From Nocardioides sambongensis (GTDB lineage: Bacteria; Actinomycetota; Actinomycetes; Propionibacteriales; Nocardioidaceae): a stretch of DNA of 64,000 nucleotides. The stretch lies in assembly GCF_006494815.1 (NCBI RefSeq), contig NZ_CP041091.1, positions 2,866,501 through 2,930,500 of the forward strand. The letters run 5' to 3'. The position numbers and the translations under genes were made by a program. The notes under the pieces are model-generated. The model was given only the letters and a program-made list of their open reading frames with translations, did not search any database and was not told the origin of the DNA. Positions 53,543 through 61,325 of this stretch are shown here, in pieces. The number at the start of each line of letters is the position of its first letter. Position 1 is the first letter of the stretch.

Positions 53543-53998
53543 ATGATCTCCTCCGACGCCATCGTCTGGAACGCACCGAACGACCCGCATCCCGCCCGGG
53601 AGGCCTCGCAGCGCTCCTACTCCGCGGTCGCCAAGGGCGATCTGGCCGAGTGGCTCACCGTGTACGCCGAGGACGCGGTGCTCGAGGACCCCGTCGGACC
53701 GTCCATGTTCGACCCGGACGGCAAGGGACATCACGGCCACGCCGGCATCTCGGCGTTCTGGGAGAAGGCCATCGCCCCGATCGCGACCTTCGAGTTCACC
53801 ATCGACGACTCGTTCGCCAATCCGGGATCCAACACCTGCGCCAACATCGGCCGGATCAAGACCTCGTTCCCCGACGGGTCCTTCACCGTGACCGACCTGA
53901 TCATGGTCTACGTCGTCGACGAGGAGGGCCGAGTGGCGTCGATGAAGGCGTTCTGGGAGCCGGAGCGGACGATGGCCAGCTTCACCGCCGCGGGCTGA
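53543..53998 (+). CDS. Ketosteroid isomerase-like (NTF2-fold) protein, KstR-site linked
   Basis: This 151-residue NTF2-fold protein reads HPAREASQRSYSAVAKGDLAEWLTVYAEDAVLEDPVGPS, HHGHAGISAFWEKAIAPIATFEF, CANIGRIKTSFPDGSFTVTDLIMVYVVDEEG, SMKAFWEPE. Residues LEDPVGP with Tyr and Asp nearby fit a delta5-3-ketosteroid isomerase-type pocket. The perfect KstR-like operator supports a role in sterol breakdown. Start ATG 53543 is chosen for the -10 spacing. Confidence 0.88.
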   Translation: MISSDAIVWNAPNDPHPAREASQRSYSAVAKGDLAEWLTVYAEDAVLEDPVGPSMFDPDGKGHHGHAGISAFWEKAIAPIATFEFTIDDSFANPGSNTCANIGRIKTSFPDGSFTVTDLIMVYVVDEEGRVASMKAFWEPERTMASFTAAG

Positions 53999-54004
53999 CC
54001 TCGC

Positions 54005-54065
54005 CGAGCCCCATTCGGATCGGTCGGGACAACGGCGGATCCGCGACCAAACCGAATGGGGCTCG
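54005..54065. repeat. 61-bp inverted-repeat element, copy B
   Basis: A 14-bp perfect inverted repeat, CGAGCCCCATTCGG (54005-54018) and CCGAATGGGGCTCG (54052-54065), encloses 33 bases with inner GGTCG/CGACC arms and CGGATCCG. It exactly fills the gap between convergent genes ending at 53998 and 54067, where it could terminate both. Copy A is at 43624-43684. Confidence 0.88.
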
Positions 54066-54066
54066 C

Positions 54067-54696
54067 TCAATCCAGCGCGTCGCTGAGCCAGTTGACCAGC
54101 GGCCGCAGCGCCCGCCAGTCGGCCCGTACCCGGTCCAGCAGCTCCGGGGTGTGCACGAACGGCTCGAAGCCGTAGGACCGCATCCCCAGCACCGTGCGCA
54201 TCCGCAGCAGCTCGATCCGCGGGTGGTCCTTCTCGTAGCCACGGGGCGCGGTCTTCAGTCGGTCGCCGGTGACCTCGAAGCCGGCGCGCTCCAGCCCGCG
54301 CAGGATCTTGGCGAGCTGCGGCCCGGTCCGATCGTCGGCCATCGCCTCGCGCAGCGCGGCGAGCCGGTCCCCGGACGCCTCGTAGACGCCGGCCCCGACC
54401 CGGACACCGGGCGCTGCGACCTCGACGTACCAGCCGCAGGCGGAGGTCACGCCGACGAACGCACCCTGATGGGTCTTGTACGGCGTCTTGTCCTTCGCGA
54501 AGCGGACGTCGCGATAAGGGCGGAACACCTTCGCCGACCCGAACTCCCGGGCCAGCTCGTCGGTGAGCGCGGTCATCGGCGCCCGCACCTGCTCCAGGTA
54601 CGTCGCCTTGTGCGCCTCCCAGAACGACTTGGTGTTGTCGACCTCGAGGTCGTCGTAGAAGTCGAGCGCGGCGACGGGGAAGCCCTCGAAGGTCAC
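54067..54696 (-). CDS. DUF2461 (TIGR02453) family protein
   Basis: This 209-residue protein starts TFEGFPVAALDFYDDLEVDNTKSFWEAHKATY, then RPYRDVRFAKDKTPYKTHQGAFV, YVEVAAPGVRVGAGVY and a helical C-terminus. The family is widespread, with unknown function. The GTG start overlaps the TetR stop (GTGA), so it is co-translated with the TetR gene. Confidence 0.9.
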   Translation of the reverse strand: MTFEGFPVAALDFYDDLEVDNTKSFWEAHKATYLEQVRAPMTALTDELAREFGSAKVFRPYRDVRFAKDKTPYKTHQGAFVGVTSACGWYVEVAAPGVRVGAGVYEASGDRLAALREAMADDRTGPQLAKILRGLERAGFEVTGDRLKTAPRGYEKDHPRIELLRMRTVLGMRSYGFEPFVHTPELLDRVRADWRALRPLVNWLSDALD

Positions 54697-55415
54697 GTCC
54701 CGAGCGTACGACGACCCGCGTCGGCCTGGAGACGCAGGCCGGCGAGCAGCAGGTCGAGGCCGGCACTGAACTGGTCGGCATCGTCGTGGTCGGCGAACTC
54801 GTCGACGATGACGTGGAGGAACGGGAACTCCTCGGCGTCCATGGCCCGCCAGTGCTCGGCGTACCGGGCGAGGTACTCGGCCTGGTCGAGCTCTCCGTCG
54901 AGGACCTCCCGGGGGGGCTGGCGGCCCATGTCGGCGGCGACCCCGACCACGTAACCGACCACCGCCGAGACGGCATGGAAGCTCTGCCGTGGGTCGAGGT
55001 CGAGACGGAGGACCTGCTGGCCGAGCCGCTCGTAGAGCCGCAGCGCGTGCGGCTGCACGTCGGTGTTGCGCATGAAGTAGGCCCCGAGCCAGGGCCGTTC
55101 GGCGATGGCGTCGAACAGGGTCACCGCGATCACCCGGAGGTCGGCCAGCGGGTCGTCGCCGACGGGGAGGTCGTCGGTCGCGGTGAGCACCCCTTCGAGC
55201 ACGTGGTCCGTGGCCCGGTCGAGCAGCTCCTCCTTGCTGGAGACGTACCAGTAGATGCTGGCGACGCCGCCGCCGAGCCGCCCGGCCAGCGCCCGGAAGG
55301 TGAGGGCCGGCTCGCCGGCCTCGTCGAGGAGGCGGACCGCCTCGGCGAGCACGGCCTCCATGGAGTGGGAGGCCCGTCGTCGCCGGTCGCCGGTGGTGCG
55401 TGCCGCTGGTGCCAT
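54693..55415 (-). CDS. TetR-family repressor divergent from MFS exporter
   Basis: This 240-residue TetR protein has an N-terminal HTH (SMEAVLAEAVRLLDEAGEPALTFRALAGRLGGGVASIYWYVSSKEELL) and a C-terminal ligand domain (RPWLGAYFMRNTDVQPHALRLYERL). It is divergent from an MFS exporter over three 15-bp palindromes, the standard drug-exporter arrangement. The start is uncertain: ATG 55415 is used; ATG 55424 is three codons upstream in frame. Downstream it is coupled to DUF2461. Confidence 0.92.
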   Translation of the reverse strand: MAPAARTTGDRRRRASHSMEAVLAEAVRLLDEAGEPALTFRALAGRLGGGVASIYWYVSSKEELLDRATDHVLEGVLTATDDLPVGDDPLADLRVIAVTLFDAIAERPWLGAYFMRNTDVQPHALRLYERLGQQVLRLDLDPRQSFHAVSAVVGYVVGVAADMGRQPPREVLDGELDQAEYLARYAEHWRAMDAEEFPFLHVIVDEFADHDDADQFSAGLDLLLAGLRLQADAGRRTLGT

Positions 55416-55446
55416 GGCCCTCATCCCATCACAGAGTTGGTGATCA

Positions 55447-55498
55447 TCGAACATTGTTCTATTCTTCGAACGTCGTTCGATAGTCGAACGGCGTTCGA
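55447..55498. promoter_or_regulatory. Three tandem TetR operators
   Basis: Three 15-bp palindromes: TCGAACATTGTTCTA (55447-55461, one mismatch), TCGAACGTCGTTCGA (55466-55480) and TCGAACGGCGTTCGA (55484-55498). The centres are 19 and 18 bp apart, nearly two helical turns, so dimers could bind side by side. The array covers most of the gap between the TetR and MFS genes. Confidence 0.85.
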
Positions 55499-55514
55499 TA
55501 CCAGGAGGTGTCCC

Positions 55515-56969
55515 ATGAGCTCCATCACCGCCTCTCGCGCCGTCCGCACCTACGGCTCCCTCAAAGCCGCCTGGATCCCGCTCCTCGCGCTGTGCCTCGC
55601 CTTCTTCGTCGAGATGGTCGACAACACGCTGCTGACCATCGCGCTGCCGACCATCGGCCGCGACCTCGGCTCCGGCACCACCGGGCTGCAGTGGGTGACC
55701 GCGGCGTACTCGCTCACTTTCGGCGGCCTGCTGCTCACCGCAGGCTCGGCGGCCGACCGCCTCGGCCGGCGGCGCGTGCTGCTGGTCGGACTGGCCGCGT
55801 TCGGCACGATCAGCCTCGCCGTGATCGCCGTGCACTCCCCCGGCGAGCTCATCGCCCTGCGCGCCGCCCTCGGCATCGCCGCCGCGATGATGGCCCCGAT
55901 CACCAACTCCCTGGTGTTCCGCCTCTTCGACGACCAGGCCCTGCGGATGCGGGCGATGACGCTGATGATCGTGGTCGGGATGAGCGGCTTCATCCTCGGC
56001 CCGCTGCTGGGCGGCACCGCCCTCGCCCACGTCGGGTGGGAGTGGCTGCTGCTGGTCAACGCCCCGATCGCACTCATCGCCTGGCTCGGGGTGCGGCTCG
56101 GTGTCCCCGCCGACCGGCCCGAGGACCTGACCGACGACCGGCTCGACCTGCCCGGGGCCCTGCTGAGCATCGCCGCGATCGGCCTCGGCTGCTACGCACT
56201 CACCAGCGGCGTGGAGCACGGCTGGCTCTCCGTCCTGACCGTCGGCTCCGTGCTCGGCGCGGTGCTCGCACTGATCGGCTTCGTCCGGCACGAGCGGCGC
56301 ACCCCGAGCCCGATGCTCGACCTGACCCTCTTCCGCGACGGTACGGTGCGCGGAGCCGCGATCGCCCAGGTCGGGACCTCCATCGCGATGGCCGGAGTGA
56401 TGTTCGGCCTGATCCTGCACTTCCAGTTCGCCTACGGCTGGAGTCCGGTCCGCGCCGGCCTCGCCAACCTGCCCCTGATCATCACCATGATCGCCGCCAC
56501 CCCGATCTCGGAGGGCCTGGTCCGGCGGTTCGGCCACCGGATCGCCTGCCTGGTGGGCGCCGGCCTGCTGGCCGGATCGCTGGCCGGACTGGCCTGGTCG
56601 GTCGACCACGGATACCTGCCGATCGCGGTCTGCATGGTCACGCTGACCGTCGGACTGCGCACCGTGATGACGATCTGCGCGGTGGCCCTGGTCGAGGCGA
56701 TGCCCAGCAACCGCACCTCGCTCGGCGCCGCCCTCAACGACACCGCACAGGAGGTCGGCACCAGCGTCGGTACGGCGGTGGTGGGCACCCTGATCGCCGC
56801 ACTGGTGACCGTCGCGCTGCCCGCCGGCGCGTGGAGCCACGCGTTGGTCACCTCGTTCTTCCACGGTGAGCGGATCACCTACGCGTTGCTGGCCGTGGTG
56901 GTGGGGGTCATCGCGGGATGGGGAGCGCTGAGCCTGACCGACTCGCGGGCGACCGACGAGCACGGGTGA
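55515..56969 (+). CDS. MFS exporter, DHA2 family
   Basis: This 484-residue transporter has about 14 transmembrane helices. The first reads WIPLLALCLAFFVEMVDNTLLTIALPTI (motif D1 region); motif A is GSAADRLGRRRVLL and motif C FILGPLLGGTAL. It probably exports a drug or metabolite by proton antiport. AGGAGG (55503-55508) precedes ATG 55515. Regulation by the divergent TetR through three operators is strongly suggested. Confidence 0.93.
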   Translation: MSSITASRAVRTYGSLKAAWIPLLALCLAFFVEMVDNTLLTIALPTIGRDLGSGTTGLQWVTAAYSLTFGGLLLTAGSAADRLGRRRVLLVGLAAFGTISLAVIAVHSPGELIALRAALGIAAAMMAPITNSLVFRLFDDQALRMRAMTLMIVVGMSGFILGPLLGGTALAHVGWEWLLLVNAPIALIAWLGVRLGVPADRPEDLTDDRLDLPGALLSIAAIGLGCYALTSGVEHGWLSVLTVGSVLGAVLALIGFVRHERRTPSPMLDLTLFRDGTVRGAAIAQVGTSIAMAGVMFGLILHFQFAYGWSPVRAGLANLPLIITMIAATPISEGLVRRFGHRIACLVGAGLLAGSLAGLAWSVDHGYLPIAVCMVTLTVGLRTVMTICAVALVEAMPSNRTSLGAALNDTAQEVGTSVGTAVVGTLIAALVTVALPAGAWSHALVTSFFHGERITYALLAVVVGVIAGWGALSLTDSRATDEHG

Positions 56970-56975
56970 GGACGG

Positions 56976-57020
56976 ACTGGAGCGGATGACGAGCAAGGAA
57001 GAACTGGAGCGGATGACGAG
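56976..57020. repeat. 18-bp direct repeat duplicating the tRNA-Gly 3' end
   Basis: ACTGGAGCGGATGACGAG occurs at 56976-56993 and again at 57003-57020, a 27-bp period. The second copy is the tRNA 3' end (CCA, discriminator, acceptor stem and start of the T arm) plus two flanking bases. It looks like an attachment-site duplication or a small tandem slip. Confidence 0.85.
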
Positions 57021-57080
57021 ATTCGAACTCGCGACATCGACCTTGGGAAGGTCGCGCTCTACCAACTGAGCTACATCCGC
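57005..57080 (-). tRNA. tRNA-Gly (anticodon CCC)
   Basis: On the minus strand GCGGATG pairs with CATCCGC as acceptor stem. The D arm has GCTC/GAGC, and the anticodon stem CGACC/GGTCG encloses TTCCCAA (anticodon CCC, reads GGG). The T arm is GCGAG-TTCGAAT-CTCGT. The 3' CCA is encoded, giving 76 nt. Confidence 0.96.
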
Positions 57081-57124
57081 ATGCACCCGGTCGGCTCAAC
57101 CGCCGAGGCGTGGAGGATGCTACC

Positions 57125-57940
57125 TCACTGCTGCGCGGACTCCAGCGGGGCCCAGGTCAGCGGGGACACGTAGTCGGGGTACTTCGGGGACAGGCCGTCG
57201 CCGGAGGAGCGTCCGGTGACCCGGCGCTGCACCCACGGACCGAGGTGCTCACGGGCCCACTGCCGGTTGGCGGCCCGCTGCGCGCGAGCGTCGAGGACGG
57301 GGCGGACGATCGGCTCGGGGTGCGGCAGGTCGTGCCGGATACCGAGGCGCTCGAGCACCTTGATCGCCATCAGCGCGTGGCCGGCCGAGGACATGTGCAG
57401 CCGGTCGACGTCCCAGTAGCCCCAGTCGTCGTACTCGCGCATCCGCCAGTAGTCGACGAGCACCGCGCCCCGGCTGTCGGCGATCTCCCGGACGCCCTCG
57501 TTGTAGTAGGCGAAGCGACCGCGCATCGGCTTCCACGCCTTCGACGATCGGGCGCCGAACGCGGACCAGACGAGGACGGTGGCGCCGGTGCCGCGCAGCT
57601 GGGCGATCGCGTCGTCGTACCGGGTGATCAGGGCGTCGATGTCGACCCGCGGGCGGAGGATGTCGTTGCCGCCGGCGTAGACGGTGACCAGGTCGGGGCG
57701 GAGCGCGACCGCGGGGGCGAGCTGCTCGTCGAGGATGCCGGCGAGCTTGCGGCCCCGGATGGCGAGGTTGGCGTAGCCCACCGCGGGGTCGCCGGCGGCG
57801 AGGGCCTCGGCGAACCGGTCGGCCCAGCCGCGCACGCCGTTGGGCCGGCCCGGGTCGGGGTCGCCGACGCCTTCGGTGAAGGAGTCGCCGACGGCGACGT
57901 AGCGGCGGAACCGACCGGGGATCAGTGCATCGAGGACCAC
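57125..57940 (-). CDS. SGNH/GDSL-family hydrolase, cytosolic
   Basis: This 271-residue SGNH hydrolase has [15 protein letters not shown] (catalytic Ser), [13 protein letters not shown] (Gly), [13 protein letters not shown] (Asn) and [14 protein letters not shown] (Asp-x-x-His). No signal peptide, so it should be cytoplasmic, unlike the lipoprotein at 38419. Probably an esterase or acyl hydrolase. GTG 57940 has CACAAT six bases upstream. Confidence 0.92.
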   Translation of the reverse strand: MVLDALIPGRFRRYVAVGDSFTEGVGDPDPGRPNGVRGWADRFAEALAAGDPAVGYANLAIRGRKLAGILDEQLAPAVALRPDLVTVYAGGNDILRPRVDIDALITRYDDAIAQLRGTGATVLVWSAFGARSSKAWKPMRGRFAYYNEGVREIADSRGAVLVDYWRMREYDDWGYWDVDRLHMSSAGHALMAIKVLERLGIRHDLPHPEPIVRPVLDARAQRAANRQWAREHLGPWVQRRVTGRSSGDGLSPKYPDYVSPLTWAPLESAQQ

Positions 57941-58025
57941 CGCGCCATTGTGCGCCGCCGGGCACCTCGGGGCGGCAGCGGGTCCACGTCCCGCCGGGAG
58001 CCCGTGGGACGGGTCACTGCTCGGA

Positions 58026-58031
58026 TAAGGT
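58026..58031 (+). promoter_or_regulatory. -10 box (TAAGGT) of dcd
   Basis: TAAGGT is followed by seven bases and GTG 58039, fixing the dcd start and implying a leaderless message. Confidence 0.6.
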
Positions 58032-58038
58032 ACGGCGC

Positions 58039-58614
58039 GTGCTGCTCAGCGACCGCGACATCCTTGCCGAGATCGACTCCGGCCGGATCGCCCTCGATCC
58101 GTGGGAGCCGTCGATGGTGCAGCCGTCCAGCATCGACGTGCGCCTGGACCGGTTCTTCCGGGTCTTCGACAACCACAAGTACCCGCACATCGACCCGGCC
58201 GCAGACCAGTCGGACCTGACCCGCGAGGTCGAGCCGAACGGCGACGAGCCGTTCATCCTGCACCCGGGCGAGTTCGTGCTGGGCTCGACGTACGAGGTGG
58301 TCTCGCTGCCCGACGACGTCGCGGCGCGGGTCGAGGGCAAGTCGTCGCTGGGCCGCCTGGGGCTGCTCACCCACGCCACCGCCGGCTTCGTCGACCCCGG
58401 CTTCTCCGGGCACGTGACCCTGGAGCTCGCGAACGTGGCGACCCTGCCGATCAAGCTCTACCCCGGGATGAAGATCGGGCAGTTCTGCTTCTTCAGGCTC
58501 ACCTCCGCCTCGCAGCACCCCTACGGCTCGGAGAAGTACGGCTCGCGCTACCAGGGCCAGCGGGGCCCGACGCCGTCGCGGTCCTTCCAGAGCTTCCACC
58601 GGACGTCGATCTGA
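58039..58614 (+). CDS. dcd: dCTP deaminase (dUMP-forming type)
   Basis: This 191-residue protein follows actinobacterial Dcd closely: [91 protein letters not shown] and a C-terminal [12 protein letters not shown]. The EGKSSLGR and GFVDPGF segments carry the nucleotide-binding and catalytic residues. In M. tuberculosis this type both deaminates dCTP and hydrolyses to dUMP. GTG start by -10 spacing. Confidence 0.97.
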   Translation: MLLSDRDILAEIDSGRIALDPWEPSMVQPSSIDVRLDRFFRVFDNHKYPHIDPAADQSDLTREVEPNGDEPFILHPGEFVLGSTYEVVSLPDDVAARVEGKSSLGRLGLLTHATAGFVDPGFSGHVTLELANVATLPIKLYPGMKIGQFCFFRLTSASQHPYGSEKYGSRYQGQRGPTPSRSFQSFHRTSI

Positions 58615-58644
58615 CCTCGCCGGCCCGCCGGGCGGCCGGATTGC

Positions 58645-58663
58645 CCAGGTTAGGCTCGCCTTA
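58645..58663. promoter_or_regulatory. Iron box (IdeR/DtxR-type)
   Basis: CCAGGTTAGGCTCGCCTTA matches the TTAGGTTAGGCTCACCTAA-type iron box at 15 of 19 positions. It lies two bases before the -10 box of the siderophore-interacting protein gene. Confidence 0.8.
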
Positions 58664-58664
58664 G

Positions 58665-58670
58665 TACAGT
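58665..58670 (+). promoter_or_regulatory. -10 box (TACAGT) of the siderophore-interacting protein gene
   Basis: TACAGT is followed by seven bases and GTG 58678; leaderless. It directly follows the iron box, so iron-loaded IdeR/DtxR would occlude the promoter. Confidence 0.62.
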
Positions 58671-58677
58671 CGTCGGC

Positions 58678-59657
58678 GTGAGTACCTACGTCGACGAGCT
58701 GCCCATGATCCTCGACCGCGTGACGGTCCACTCCGTGGATCGGGTGAGCCCCTCGGTGGTCCGCATCGAGATCGGCTGCGACCGGCTGGCGGAGTTCGGG
58801 GTCGACGGCCCGATCCTGGACCAGCGGATCAAGCTGATCTTCCCCAACGCCGCCGGCGACCTGCCCTCGTTCGACGGCATGGACGACTCCTGGTGGACCA
58901 CCTGGCAGCAGATCCCCGAGGACGAGCGCGGGTCGATCCGCACCTACACGATCCGCGACGCGGTCGGCAGCGGCACCGACACCCGCCTGGTGGTCGACAT
59001 CGTCGTGCACGAGCCCGCCGCCGGCGAGGAGCCGTCCGGCGCCGGCAACGCCTGGGCCCTCCAGGCCACCCCCGGCCAGGAGCTGATCGTCCTCTGCCCG
59101 CGCAAGGGCCACCTCTTCGGCGGCATCGAGTGGTCCCCCGGCGACGCCGAACGCCTGCTCATCGTCGGGGACGAGACCGCGGCGCCGGCGATCCGCGGCA
59201 TCCTGCGCGACCTGCCCGCCGACGCCCGCGGGGCGGTCTTCCTGGAGACCGTCTCCCCCGCCGACCAGTACGACGACATGCCGGCCCCGAGGGTGTCTCG
59301 GTGACCTGGCTGCCCCGTGCCGGTGGCGGGCGCGGCGCGGACCTCGCGCCGACGGTGCTCGCGCACCTCGCCGACCAGCAGGGCCGCTCGGCCCCGGCGT
59401 TCGGCGAGGTCACCGAGGACGACATCGACCCCGACCTCTGGGAGACCCCGGTCTACTCCTCCTCGGGCGAGGAGGTCGCCGCGGCGACCACCGTGCCCAC
59501 CGGCGAGGGCCCGTTCCCCGGTCTCTACGCCTGGATCGCCGGCGAGTCCAAGGTGGTCACCGGGCTGCGCCGCACGCTGGTCAAGGAGCTCGGCCTGGAC
59601 CGCTCCCAGGTGGCGTTCATGGGCTACTGGCGCGAGGGCGTCGCGATGCGTTCCTGA
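58678..59657 (+). CDS. Siderophore-interacting protein (ferric-siderophore reductase, frameshifted)
   Basis: A ViuB/SIP-family flavin reductase of about 326 residues. It has an FAD-binding barrel with RIKLIFPN and SIRTYTIRDA (RxYT), VDIVVHEPAAGEEPSGAGNAWA, then the NAD(P)H domain LLIVGDETAAPAIRGIL. The second frame gives WETPVYSSSGEEV, LYAWIAGESKVVTGLRRTLVKELGL and FMGYWREG. The frames join by one extra C at CCCC 59285-59288. It reduces and releases iron from imported siderophores. The iron box upstream fits that role. Confidence 0.93.
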
Positions 59658-59675
59658 CGCACCCGTGCGCCCGGG

Positions 59676-61169
59676 TCAGACCCCGAGGTCGACGCTGAAG
59701 TACTGGACCTCCTGATACTCCCGGATGCCGTCGCGGGCCCCCTCCCGGCCGAGGCCGCTCTGCTTGACGCCGCCGAAGGGCGCGGACGGGTCCGAGACCA
59801 CCCCACGGTTGACGCCGACCATGCCCGCCTCGATCCGGCCGGCGATGCGCAGCGCGTCCTGGAGGCGGCCGGCGTACACGTAGGCGGCGAGACCGAACTC
59901 GGTGTCGTTGGCGAGGCGGACCAGCTCGTCCTCCTCCTGCCAGGCGACCACCGGGGCGACCGGACCGAAGATCTCCTCGGCGAGCAGCGGATCCTCGGCG
60001 CGGACGCCGGTCAACAGGGTCGGTGGGTAGAACCAACCCGATGCCGGGGCGCTCGCGCGGTGAGCGATCCGGGCGCCGGCGGTGACGGCGGCGTCGACGC
60101 TCGCTGCCACCCGGTCCCGGGCCGCCGGCGTGATCAGCGGCCCGATCTCGGAGTCGGCGTCGGCGGCGGGACCCACCCGCAACGCCTCGATCGCGGCTCC
60201 GAACCTCGCCACGAAGGCGTCGTGGACCTCCGCGTGCACGTAGAACCGGTTGGCGGCGGTGCAGGCCTGGCCGCCGTTGCGGAACTTGGCGATCATCGCG
60301 CCGGCGACGGCGGCGTCGAGGTCGGCATCGGCGGTGACCACGAACGGCGCATTGCCACCGAGCTCCAGGCTGGCGTTGAGCACCCGGTCGGCGGCCTGCC
60401 CGAGCAGGGTGCGGCCCACGCCGGTGGAGCCGGTGAAGGAGATCTTGCGGACCCGGGGATCGGCCGTCCAGGTGCCGACCACCTCGGCGGCGGCGGTGGT
60501 CGGCACCACGTTCACCACCCCGGACGGCACCCCCGCCTCGCGCAGCAGGTCGGCCAAAGCGATCGCGGTCAGCGGGGTCTCGGCGGCCGGCTTGAGCACC
60601 ACCGTGCACCCTGCCGCCAGCGCCGGCGCGATCTTGCGGGTGGCCATCGCCGCCGGGAAGTTCCACGGGGTGACCAGCGCGGCCACCCCCACCGGCCGGT
60701 GGGTGACCAGCGTGTGCGCGCCACCGGCCGGAGCCGGACCGAAGTCACCGTCCGTGCGGACCGCCTCCTCGGCGAACCACCGGAAGAACTCGGCGGCGTA
60801 GGCGACCTCGGCCCGCGCGTCGGCGCGGGACTTGCCGTTCTCGCAGGCGATCAGCGCGACCAGCCGGTCGCTATCGGCGAGGATCAGCTCGAACGCCCGG
60901 CGCAGCACCTCGGCACGCTGCCGCGGTGGCGTGTCCCGCCATCCCGGGAAGGCCGCGGCGGCCGCGTCGACGGCCGCGGCCGCCTCTGCGGTCCCGGCGT
61001 CGGCGACCTCGGCGACCACCGCGGTCGTCGCCGGGTCCCGGACGGCGAAGGTGGCCGCGACGCCGTGCTTCCCGCCGCCGATGCGCAGGCCGTGCTCGGG
61101 CGCCAGGCCGGCGACGTACCGGTCCAGGGTGGAGTCGGTGGGGAGGGTGGTCTCGGTGGTGGTGCTCAT
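59676..61169 (-). CDS. gabD: NAD(P)-dependent succinate-semialdehyde dehydrogenase
   Basis: This 497-residue aldehyde dehydrogenase has VTPWNFPAAMATRKIAPALAAGCTVVLKPA (cofactor and Lys/Pro region), FTGSTGVGR, LELGGNAPFVV with general-base Glu269, and GGQACTAANRF with catalytic Cys303. EEIFGPVAPV and KQSGLGREG close the fold. The wording fits succinate-semialdehyde dehydrogenase. It sits 148 bp downstream of gabT on the same strand, completing GABA catabolism to succinate. AGGAG lies five bases before the ATG. Confidence 0.93.
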   Translation of the reverse strand: MSTTTETTLPTDSTLDRYVAGLAPEHGLRIGGGKHGVAATFAVRDPATTAVVAEVADAGTAEAAAAVDAAAAAFPGWRDTPPRQRAEVLRRAFELILADSDRLVALIACENGKSRADARAEVAYAAEFFRWFAEEAVRTDGDFGPAPAGGAHTLVTHRPVGVAALVTPWNFPAAMATRKIAPALAAGCTVVLKPAAETPLTAIALADLLREAGVPSGVVNVVPTTAAAEVVGTWTADPRVRKISFTGSTGVGRTLLGQAADRVLNASLELGGNAPFVVTADADLDAAVAGAMIAKFRNGGQACTAANRFYVHAEVHDAFVARFGAAIEALRVGPAADADSEIGPLITPAARDRVAASVDAAVTAGARIAHRASAPASGWFYPPTLLTGVRAEDPLLAEEIFGPVAPVVAWQEEDELVRLANDTEFGLAAYVYAGRLQDALRIAGRIEAGMVGVNRGVVSDPSAPFGGVKQSGLGREGARDGIREYQEVQYFSVDLGV

Positions 61170-61277
61170 CAGGGCTCCTGGGGTGGCGGCGCACCGACCC
61201 CGCGGCCGACCGAACGCGCCGGTGTGCTGCGGGCCGTCGGGTCGGCGGCGCGGCGGGGCGCGGCGGTGAGGCCGGGG

Positions 61278-61325
61278 GTGGTCAGCGGGGTGGCCAGCGG
61301 GGTGGTCAGCGGGGTGGTCAGCGGG
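61278..61325. repeat. Four 12-bp tandem repeats across the gabT stop codon
   Basis: Units of GTGGTCAGCGGG at 61278-61289, 61290-61301 (one change), 61302-61313 and 61314-61325. The stop codon of gabT (61318-61320 on the minus strand) is inside the last unit; each full unit would carry another in-frame TCA or Leu-Thr-Thr-Pro codons depending on frame. Confidence 0.85.

Noticed and set aside
56940..57124. Genomic island inserted at the tRNA
   Set aside because: No integrase or foreign composition on either side; only the short repeat is present.
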